The position numbers were made by a program, and so were the translations under genes. The notes beneath the pieces were generated by a model. It was not told the origin of the DNA, searched no databases, and worked only from the letters and a program-made list of their open reading frames with translations. Shown in pieces: positions 43,753 through 50,983 of a stretch of 64,000 nucleotides of DNA (its first letter is position 1; every line of letters starts with the position of its first letter). The DNA comes from Spirosoma montaniterrae (GTDB lineage: Bacteria > Bacteroidota > Bacteroidia > Cytophagales > Spirosomataceae), in assembly GCF_001988955.1 (NCBI RefSeq), contig NZ_CP014263.1:1984001-2048000 (forward strand). Direction: 5' to 3'.

Positions 43753-44139
43753 TTAGTCACCAATCGTTGTTTCAACCATCTTGCCTTTGCGCTTACCGGC
43801 GATAGCGGCATTGTTAGTAGCCGACTGCGCCGGACGCTGCATTTTATAGTTACGCTCGGCCACGTCGGTCGAGGGTGTATGCTCTACAGTGACGCCACCA
43901 GCAGGTTGTTGGGCCGGAGTTTGCCGCTTGTAGTTAGCCACGCTGGCATCGCCCGGTTTTGGCTGTTGTACGGCCACGCCTTTGTTGGCTTCCCACTGCC
44001 GGGCTGTAGCTGCTTTGTTGGCATGCTTGTAGTTGGCGGTCGAATAGGTATGATCGTTTCGCTTGTTATCCTGAGCCATCGTACAGCTTGTCAGTGCCAG
44101 TAAACATAGCACGGCTAAGGTGAAGATTGATTTTTTCAT
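43753..44139 (-). CDS. Small exported protein with NYK repeats, probable lipoprotein
   Basis: A 128-residue protein with a signal peptide and lipobox (CLLALTSC, Cys19). The mature part has low complexity, rich in Ala, Gln, Lys and Asn, and repeats a motif three times: STANYKHANKA, ASVANYKRQTP and VAERNYKMQRP. No known domain. It has its own -7 element and terminator, so it is a single-gene unit. The ATG at 44139 is used because MKKSIFTLAVLC is a typical signal start. Function unknown. Confidence 0.75.
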   Translation of the reverse strand: MKKSIFTLAVLCLLALTSCTMAQDNKRNDHTYSTANYKHANKAATARQWEANKGVAVQQPKPGDASVANYKRQTPAQQPAGGVTVEHTPSTDVAERNYKMQRPAQSATNNAAIAGKRKGKMVETTIGD

Positions 44140-44166
44140 GGCCTTTACTGTGGTTTTGTTGTTGGG

Positions 44167-44174
44167 CAAATGTA
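44167..44174 (-). promoter_or_regulatory. Probable -7 element for the NYK-repeat protein gene
   Basis: TACATTTG on the minus strand is a perfect TAnnTTTG, 28 bases before the start codon. No good -33 element is seen at the normal distance. Confidence 0.4.
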
Positions 44175-44219
44175 TAGTACACTTACCAAATATAAAAACA
44201 CAAAAAAGTACTACTATGT

Positions 44220-44762
44220 TTATAGTTTTGCATATATTTTACTCCGTATTCGGGAAAAAGCAGAATCGTTGGTATAGAAATCGGCTTCATCAAGAGAAAA
44301 CCATCGGATATTTTTAATTTCTGTAGAAAAGCCAAATTTTTCTCTTGTATTAGAAACAAACAAAAAACGCACGTCATAGTGCAAATGTTCGGGCACGTCA
44401 CCCCGCGCCGGAATCGTGTGTACGTCAACATCGAAAATCTGCTGGCTGGCGAACTGCAACTGAGTCAGTCCGGTTTCTTCCTGCGCTTCGCGAAGAGCTA
44501 CGGCGGCTACGTCGGGGTCGCCATCGGCATGACCGCCGGGTTGCAGCCACCGGTCGAGTTTGCGGTGATGAATGAGTAGCATCTGCGCGTAGTCGGGGCT
44601 GACAATAAAGGCCGAGCCGGTAACGTGACCAATCAGCAACGACCGCTCAAAACAGTCGGGGTGCTTTTCTACGAAGGCAATGGTTGCCTCGGTCATGGCG
44701 CGTTCGTGGGTATCGGCGGGTGTGTGCTGACGGAGTAAGGTCAGCAGGGGCAGTCGATGCAT
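44220..44762 (-). CDS. NUDIX hydrolase
   Basis: A 180-residue hydrolase of nucleoside diphosphate-linked compounds. The Nudix box is GGHADGDPDVAAVALREAQE followed by ETGL: REAQEETGL is standard, but the first Glu of GX5E is replaced by Pro, as in the GGHxDGD subfamily. Flanking strands are GSAFIVSPDYAQMLLIHH and YDVRFLFVSN. Exact substrate unknown. The stop lies close to an AT-rich spacer of about 80 bases. Confidence 0.87.
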   Translation of the reverse strand: MHRLPLLTLLRQHTPADTHERAMTEATIAFVEKHPDCFERSLLIGHVTGSAFIVSPDYAQMLLIHHRKLDRWLQPGGHADGDPDVAAVALREAQEETGLTQLQFASQQIFDVDVHTIPARGDVPEHLHYDVRFLFVSNTREKFGFSTEIKNIRWFSLDEADFYTNDSAFSRIRSKIYAKL

Positions 44763-44832
44763 AAAAAGCGTTGGTTTTTATGGGGTAAAAGGCGCAATTT
44801 CGCGGTCGAATCACAATTCAAAAACAAAAACC

Positions 44833-45732
44833 ATGCGTAAGCTCGTACTTAGTGGCGTCACGCTGTGCTTAGTAGCTCAGTTGGCTACCGCCCAGATTAA
44901 ACTCCCCTCACCCAGCCCGGCGGCTACCATCATGCAGACCGTTGGTACTACCGACCTGACCGTAAAATACTCGCGCCCGAGTCTGAAAGGCCGCACGCCG
45001 TTCACCGATGCTTTTGTACCGCTCGGCAAAGTGTGGCGTACAGGTGCCAATCAGGCCACGGCGTTCACCACTACCACCGACCTGATGGTAAATGGCAAAA
45101 CGCTGCCCGCTGGCACATATGCTATTATGTCGATTCCGACCGAGAACGACTGGACGCTGATTTTCAACAAGAACACCAGCGTATCGGAGCAGTCGTACAA
45201 ACAGGAAGAAGACGCCCTGCGCGTATCGATTCAACCCACCGAGACCAATGAGAAAGCGGAAACGTTCACCATCGGTTTCGGCGACCTGACCGACAGCACA
45301 GCCACGATGAGTTTTATGTGGGCCAACTACAAAGCCACGGCCAACTTAGCCGTAAATACCGCTGCCAATGCAGCCGCCAATGTTGACAAAGCCGTAGCCG
45401 AAAAACCCGACGACGCGGCTGTTTTACAGGCCGCTGCCAGCTACAACCTCTCGAAAGGTCGTAATCTCGAACAGTCGCTGGGCATGATCGACAAGGCTAT
45501 TGCGGCTAAAGAAACGTTCCGCAACCTGTTCGTGAAAGCGCAGTTGCTGGGTAAGATGGGTAAGTTCACCGAAGCCCTGCCCGTAGCGCAGAAAGCTCTC
45601 TCGCTCGGCCAAACCTCGAACGACGCAGCCTTCCCGTTCTTCAAAGACGGCATCGAAAAGAGTATTGCTGAATACACCAGCAAACTGCCCGCCATGCCTG
45701 CGCTGAAAGGTAAAAAAGGCAAGAAAGCGTAA
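44833..45732 (+). CDS. DUF2911 domain-containing secreted protein
   Basis: A 299-residue protein with signal peptide (ending TAQ, about residue 21). DUF2911 occupies most of residues 25-175, with IMQTVGTTDLTVKYSRPSLK, LGKVWRTGANQATAF, LPAGTYAIMSIPTENDWTLI and FGDLTDSTATMSFMWANYK. The C-terminal part (about 195-285) looks like TPR-type helical repeats, ending in a Lys/Gly-rich tail. Common in Bacteroidota, function unknown. A terminator hairpin follows. Confidence 0.88.
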   Translation: MRKLVLSGVTLCLVAQLATAQIKLPSPSPAATIMQTVGTTDLTVKYSRPSLKGRTPFTDAFVPLGKVWRTGANQATAFTTTTDLMVNGKTLPAGTYAIMSIPTENDWTLIFNKNTSVSEQSYKQEEDALRVSIQPTETNEKAETFTIGFGDLTDSTATMSFMWANYKATANLAVNTAANAAANVDKAVAEKPDDAAVLQAAASYNLSKGRNLEQSLGMIDKAIAAKETFRNLFVKAQLLGKMGKFTEALPVAQKALSLGQTSNDAAFPFFKDGIEKSIAEYTSKLPAMPALKGKKGKKA

Positions 45733-45754
45733 AGAGCAGATTAGTTTATCAGGC

Positions 45755-45791
45755 GCAACGCCCGCTGGTGAAAGCCGGGGGCGTTGCTGTT
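45755..45791 (+). terminator. Rho-independent terminator of the DUF2911 gene
   Basis: GCAACGCCC (45755-45763) pairs with GGGCGTTGC (45779-45787), followed by TGTTTT. Confidence 0.7.
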
Positions 45792-45916
45792 TTCAGGCAT
45801 TGCCGTGCGTCCATCCCCGGACATTTACTGTACGATTTCGGACGCTTCCTTTTCCATTATCATTCGGCAACTGCGACAGAACGCCTTTTTCGAGGTTGGC
45901 AGGTTGTTTGCTCACC

Positions 45917-45954
45917 TTCCGTAAGGGACCGAATTAATTCGGCTCCTTACGGAA
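45917..45954. repeat. Palindrome, TTCCGTAAG family
   Basis: TTCCGTAAGGGACCGAAT is mirrored with about two to three mismatches by ATTCGGCTCCTTACGGAA. Same family as 20855-20894. It ends four bases before the first permease start, so it could affect translation or transcription of that gene. Confidence 0.75.
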
Positions 45955-45958
45955 AGCT

Positions 45959-48355
45959 ATGCTCCAGAACTACCTCAAAATCGCCGTTCGGAATCTCTGG
46001 CGGAACCCGCTGTATAGCCTGCTCAATCTGGGCGGGCTGGCCCTGAGTACGGCCTGCTGTCTGCTTATTGCACTCTATGTGTATGACGAATGGAGTTACG
46101 ACCGGCATTACCGCGACGCGTCGCGGATTTTTCGGGTGGTCGAACGGCAGCAGCAACCCGACGGTGTGTATGACGTAGCCGCAACACCCGGCCCGTTGGC
46201 ACCGTCGCTCAAGGCCACCATGCCCGACGTGGTCGAAGCCGGGCGGATTGGTCGCTGGAATGGTTTGCTGCGGTATGGCAGACAAGTTTATGAAGAGAAA
46301 AGTCTGTTCTTCGCGGATAACGGCTTACTTCAACTCTTCAATTTCCCATTTTTAAAGGGCAACCCCGCCACAGCCCTGACCCGCCCCGACGAACTGGTGC
46401 TGACCGAGACAGCCGCCCGGCGTTATTTCGGGGCTAACTGGCAACAAAATCCGAAGGTAATCGGAGCTACGTTGCGACTTAACAACGAGCGCGACTACCG
46501 GGTAGTGGGCGTACTGCGCGATCTGCCCACCAATACCCACCTGCGATTCGATGTACTGCTGTCGTTCAAAAACGTAGAACTCGATAAGTCGAGTTATAGC
46601 TGGGACTGGAATAGCTACCATACCTACGTGCGGATGCGCCCCAACTGGTCGGGCGACCGGGCCGACTTTGGTCAGAAGCTAACAGCCCTGTACGTCCGAA
46701 ATAACCCTACGAGCAAAAACACGCTCAGTCCACAACCGCTCACCGACATTCATCTATATTCTGATTTTGCCTTCAACACCGACTGGGGGCAGCGTGGCAG
46801 CATTTTCTACGTTCGGCTGTTTGCTACCGTCGGGCTGATTGTGCTGCTGATTGCCTGCGTCAACTTCATCAACTTAGCCACAGCCCGTTCGATGCAACGC
46901 GCCCGTGAGGTGGGCGTTCGCAAAACGATTGGTGCCCATCGGCGGCATCTGATTTTCCAGTTTCTGGGCGAGTCATTTTTGCTGACGGGCATAGCCGTTG
47001 GCCTGGCTCTGCTACTGGCAAGTGGGCTGATGCCGCTCTTTAACGACCTGACCGGCAAAACGCTGACGCTGGACGTAAGCCGGCTCTCATTCTGGGTTGC
47101 GCTGGTGTTGCTGACTGGTTTGATTGGCCTGTTGGCCGGTGCCTATCCGGCGTTTCTGCTCTCGTCCTTTCAGCCCGCTACCGTGTTAAAAGGAGCTATC
47201 ACGGTGCGGGCGGGCGTCACCTTCCGGCAGGTGCTGGTCGTGGGGCAATTCGCCTTGTCTCTTATACTAATTATAAGCAGTGTTTTGATTTACAGGCAGT
47301 TGGTTTATATTCAACAGAAAGACCTCGGATTCGATAAATCGCAATTGTTGTATGCTAGGATGGCTGGTGCGCTGCGATTCAAAGCGGCTGAGTTTAAGCA
47401 GGAACTGTTGCGGCAGTCAGGCATCGAATCGGCTGCGGCCACCACAGCAACGCTGGTCGACGTAGCGAATGAATCGGACATTGAGTGGGAAGGGCGGCAG
47501 GGCCGGATCGAGCGCGTCAGGACTGACTTTTTCATCACCCAAATGAACATCGACCCCGATTTCACAAAGACGGTGGGCATGAAAGTAGCGCGGGGGAGCA
47601 ACTTCAGGCCCAAAGCCGCTACGGATACCAATCAAACCTACCTGATCAACGAAACAGCGGCCCGGCGCATGGGCTACACCGTAGAGTCGGCTATTGGCAA
47701 GCGGGTAAAATTCTGGGGTAAAGTCGGCCCGATTGTTGGCGTAGTGCGCGATTTTCATTTCCGCCCACTAAACGTCCCGATTCAGCCGTTCATTTTCCGC
47801 TACGCGCCCGACAATCCGTACTTCCAGCTTTTGGTGAAAACCCGCCCTGGACAAACGGCCACCGTACTACGCCATATCGAACAGCTTTACAAACAATACG
47901 AAAAAGAAAGTCCGTTACACTACGGCTTTGTCGATCAGGAATTGGACCAGCAGTACCAGCGTGAACAGCGCACCGGGCGCATCGTACTCTATTTTTCAGG
48001 GCTGGCCGTGCTGATTTCGTGTCTGGGCCTGTTCGGGCTGGCCGCGTTCACTGCCGAACAGCGCACCAAAGAAATTGGCATCCGTAAAGTACTGGGGGCC
48101 AGCGTTGCCAGCATCGTAGCCCTGCTCTCCAAAGATTTCCTGAAATTGGTAGGGGTGTCTATCCTGATTGCTTCGCCCTTAGCCTGGTATGCTATGAACC
48201 GCTGGTTAGCCGATTTTGCGTATCGTATTGATATTGAGTGGTGGGTGTTCGCCCTGGCGGGAGTGCTGGCGGTAGGTATCGCCCTGCTGACGGTGAGCTT
48301 CCAGAGCATCAAAGCCGCCCTGATGAACCCGGTGAAAAGTTTGCGGAGTGAATAG
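45959..48355 (+). CDS. MacB/FtsX-type ABC transporter permease
   Basis: A 798-residue inner-membrane permease of the duplicated MacB/FtsX type. MLQNYLKIAVRNLWRNPLYS leads into TM1 and a periplasmic MacB-like domain (about 20-250); FtsX core 1 (about 285-400) contains ATARSMQRAREVGVRKTIGA; a second periplasmic domain (about 430-640) and FtsX core 2 (about 680-795) contain FTAEQRTKEIGIRKVLGASV. It ends KAALMNPVKSLRSE, as do its neighbours. These usually work with a MacB/LolD-like ATPase and move peptides, lipids or signals; no ATPase gene is adjacent. First of four related genes. Confidence 0.92.
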   Translation: MLQNYLKIAVRNLWRNPLYSLLNLGGLALSTACCLLIALYVYDEWSYDRHYRDASRIFRVVERQQQPDGVYDVAATPGPLAPSLKATMPDVVEAGRIGRWNGLLRYGRQVYEEKSLFFADNGLLQLFNFPFLKGNPATALTRPDELVLTETAARRYFGANWQQNPKVIGATLRLNNERDYRVVGVLRDLPTNTHLRFDVLLSFKNVELDKSSYSWDWNSYHTYVRMRPNWSGDRADFGQKLTALYVRNNPTSKNTLSPQPLTDIHLYSDFAFNTDWGQRGSIFYVRLFATVGLIVLLIACVNFINLATARSMQRAREVGVRKTIGAHRRHLIFQFLGESFLLTGIAVGLALLLASGLMPLFNDLTGKTLTLDVSRLSFWVALVLLTGLIGLLAGAYPAFLLSSFQPATVLKGAITVRAGVTFRQVLVVGQFALSLILIISSVLIYRQLVYIQQKDLGFDKSQLLYARMAGALRFKAAEFKQELLRQSGIESAAATTATLVDVANESDIEWEGRQGRIERVRTDFFITQMNIDPDFTKTVGMKVARGSNFRPKAATDTNQTYLINETAARRMGYTVESAIGKRVKFWGKVGPIVGVVRDFHFRPLNVPIQPFIFRYAPDNPYFQLLVKTRPGQTATVLRHIEQLYKQYEKESPLHYGFVDQELDQQYQREQRTGRIVLYFSGLAVLISCLGLFGLAAFTAEQRTKEIGIRKVLGASVASIVALLSKDFLKLVGVSILIASPLAWYAMNRWLADFAYRIDIEWWVFALAGVLAVGIALLTVSFQSIKAALMNPVKSLRSE

Positions 48356-48462
48356 CGTAGAGACGGAAGATGTTCCGTCTCCCTCGCGTCAGCCATACAC
48401 CTGCGTCAGCCATACATTAAAAAACCATCCGGCGTGGAGACGGAACATCTTCCGTCTCTACA
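48356..48462. repeat. Spacer between permease genes 1 and 2 with two GAGACGGAA hairpins
   Basis: GAGACGGAA/TTCCGTCTC hairpins at 48360-48381 and 48437-48458 flank GCGTCAGCCATAC copies. The spacer is nearly identical to 50875-50975, including CATTAAAAAA and CATCCGGCG. The gene start ATG is 18 bases after. Confidence 0.85.
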
Positions 48463-48480
48463 CGGCAATCCCCTACAACC

Positions 48481-50874
48481 ATGTTCCGAAACTATTTCAA
48501 AATCGCTTTTCGTAGTCTTTGGAAAAACCGTGTTTATAGCGGTATCAACGTTGTTGGCCTGGCGGTGGGGCTGGCAGCTTGCCTGCTCATTACGCTCTAC
48601 GTAGCCGACGAACTCAGCTACGACCGTTACCACAAACGCGCCGACCGTATCTATCGAGTGGTTCATCGGGCAACGTGGGAAGGCGGCAGCATGAACCTCG
48701 CGCCCACCTCGGCTCCCTACGCGCCGACGCTCAAACAGACGTACCCCGAGATTGAACAGGCCGTGCGTATACTGCCTGAAGGCGGGGGAATCATTCAGTA
48801 CGGTACTACCAAAGTTGAGGCCGAAGACATCGCCTTTGCCGACCAGAATCTGTTTCAGGTGTTCAGTTATTCGTTTCTGCACGGCGACCCCAACATGGCC
48901 CTCAGCAAGCCTCATTCAATTGTTCTTACGCAAACATTGGCTGCCCGCCTGTTTGGCGATGTAGCCAGTGCTATGAGTAAAACTGTACTGTTTGAGAACA
49001 ACTTTCCGAATGTGGTAACAGGAATTATCAGCGACATGCCCGCCAATTCGCACGCCCGGTTCAGTGCCCTGCGTTCCTTCTCGACGGGTTTCACGAGCGG
49101 ATGGCAGCAATTCAATCTACACACGTACCTACTCTTGCAGGAAGGGGCTGACCCGAAAAAAGTAGAAGCTAAATTCCCGGCTTTCTTCGAGCGGTACATC
49201 AAGCCCGAAGTGGGGAATGTTGCCTATGAGATGAGCCTACAACCGCTCACGTTTATTCACCTGCGTTCCAACCTGGATTATGAATTAAGCCCCAACGGCA
49301 GCTACCGCACGGTATCGGTATTTGCCATTATTGCGGGTTTGATTTTGTTGCTGGCCGGGATCAACTACATCAATTTAGCCACAGCCCGCTCGTCCATCCG
49401 GTTGCGCGAGGTGGGCGTTCGGAAGGCAGTGGGGTCAGGGCGGGGCCAACTGGCAGGGCTTTTTCTGATTGAAACATCACTGCTGACAGTATTGGCCACT
49501 ACGTTGGGCGTTGGGCTGGCCTACGCGCTGATGCCTTTCTTCAATCAGCTTACGGGCAAAGAACTATCTATGTGGCGATTCGGGACAGGATATAGTATGC
49601 TAATTTTGGTCGGATTTGCCGTGATAACGAGCCTGTTGAGCGGTACGTATCCGGCACTGTTTTTGTCGGGGTCGCGCACCGTAGCGGCCCTGCGCGGCCA
49701 GATGGGCAGTCAATTGGCGACGATTATGTTTCGGAAGTCACTCGTTACGTTTCAGTTCGCCATTACGGTCGCGCTCATAGCCGCGTCGGGCATCATCTAC
49801 CAGCAATTGCAGTTCGCGATGAATAAATCGCTTGGTTTCAACAAAGACCAGGTGCTGACCTTCCATCTGCACGACGATGAAACGCGCACTAAAATTCCGG
49901 TCCTTAAAGCCAAACTGCTACAAAGCCCGCTCATTGAGGACGTTGCAGTAGCGAGCAATCCTATCGGTACGAACAACTTAGGCGGGGGTGGCTATTATTT
50001 TGAGATTGACGGTAAAATGACAACGTCGTCTAAAATCATCCACAGCATCATGGTAGACGGCGACTTCTTGAAAACGATGGAAATTGGCTTAGTGGAGGGC
50101 CGGAGTTTTTCGAATACCATCCCCGCCGACCGCTATAATGCCATTCTGGTCAATGAAACGTTGGTGAAGGAACTGGGCTGGAAAGACCCAATTGGCAAAC
50201 GGGTAAAGTTCTACGTCGATGACAAGGGTACGCAGGCCGAACGCCGGGTAGTGGGCATAGTGAAGGACTTCCATACCCATTCGCTACAACACAAAATTGA
50301 ACCGCTGGCTTTGCAGATGCCCCCCTCTGCCGACGAGCAGGACAACGTGTATATCAGAATAAGGGCGGGCCAAACGGAAGCCGCGTTAGCATTCATCCAG
50401 AAAACATATGAGCAGTTTGAACCGGGCGGGGTATTCGACTACCAGTTTCTGGACCAGAATTTTGCCCGACAATACACCAATGAGCAGAACCAAAATAATC
50501 TACTCCTGATCTTCACGGCCTTAGCCATTTTCATTGCCTGCCTCGGTCTCTTTGGCCTCGTCACGTTCACTGCCGAACAGCGCACCAAAGAAATTGGTGT
50601 TCGAAAAGTGCTGGGAGCCAGCGTAATCAGCATCGTAGCCTTGCTCTCAAAAGAGTTTTTGAAATTAGTGCTGATCGCCATCATGATTGCATCACCTTTA
50701 GCCTGGTATGCCATGAATCGTTGGCTACAAGGTTTTGCCTACAAGATCGACATTTCGTGGTGGATGTTCGTGCTGGCGGGTCTGCTGGCGGTGGGCATTG
50801 CCCTGCTGACGGTGAGCTTCCAGAGCATCAAAGCCGCCCTGATGAACCCGGTGAAGAGTTTGCGAAGCGAATAG
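48481..50874 (+). CDS. MacB/FtsX-type ABC transporter permease
   Basis: A 797-residue permease with the same architecture as the previous gene: MFRNYFKIAFRSLWKNRVYS, a periplasmic MacB-like domain, FtsX core 1 with ATARSSIRLREVGVRKAVGS, a second periplasmic domain, and FtsX core 2 with FTAEQRTKEIGVRKVLGASV and the ending KAALMNPVKSLRSE. Its final 90 or so bases are nearly identical to those of permease 1, while the periplasmic domains differ strongly, suggesting that the substrate-contacting parts have diverged or that the 3' ends are being homogenised. Confidence 0.92.
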   Translation: MFRNYFKIAFRSLWKNRVYSGINVVGLAVGLAACLLITLYVADELSYDRYHKRADRIYRVVHRATWEGGSMNLAPTSAPYAPTLKQTYPEIEQAVRILPEGGGIIQYGTTKVEAEDIAFADQNLFQVFSYSFLHGDPNMALSKPHSIVLTQTLAARLFGDVASAMSKTVLFENNFPNVVTGIISDMPANSHARFSALRSFSTGFTSGWQQFNLHTYLLLQEGADPKKVEAKFPAFFERYIKPEVGNVAYEMSLQPLTFIHLRSNLDYELSPNGSYRTVSVFAIIAGLILLLAGINYINLATARSSIRLREVGVRKAVGSGRGQLAGLFLIETSLLTVLATTLGVGLAYALMPFFNQLTGKELSMWRFGTGYSMLILVGFAVITSLLSGTYPALFLSGSRTVAALRGQMGSQLATIMFRKSLVTFQFAITVALIAASGIIYQQLQFAMNKSLGFNKDQVLTFHLHDDETRTKIPVLKAKLLQSPLIEDVAVASNPIGTNNLGGGGYYFEIDGKMTTSSKIIHSIMVDGDFLKTMEIGLVEGRSFSNTIPADRYNAILVNETLVKELGWKDPIGKRVKFYVDDKGTQAERRVVGIVKDFHTHSLQHKIEPLALQMPPSADEQDNVYIRIRAGQTEAALAFIQKTYEQFEPGGVFDYQFLDQNFARQYTNEQNQNNLLLIFTALAIFIACLGLFGLVTFTAEQRTKEIGVRKVLGASVISIVALLSKEFLKLVLIAIMIASPLAWYAMNRWLQGFAYKIDISWWMFVLAGLLAVGIALLTVSFQSIKAALMNPVKSLRSE

Positions 50875-50975
50875 CGTAGAGACGGAACATCTTCCGTCTC
50901 CCTCGCGTCAGCCATACATTAAAAAAACCATCCGGCGGGGAGACGGAACATCTTCCGTCTCTACACGGCACTCCC
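50875..50975. repeat. Spacer between permease genes 2 and 3, near copy of the previous spacer
   Basis: Contains the hairpins GAGACGGAA/TTCCGTCTC near 50879-50900 and 50940-50961, one GCGTCAGCCATAC and the CATCCGGCG stretch. It lacks one GCGTCAGCCATAC unit compared with 48356-48462. The hairpins lack T-runs. Confidence 0.85.
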
Positions 50976-50983
50976 CTACAACC

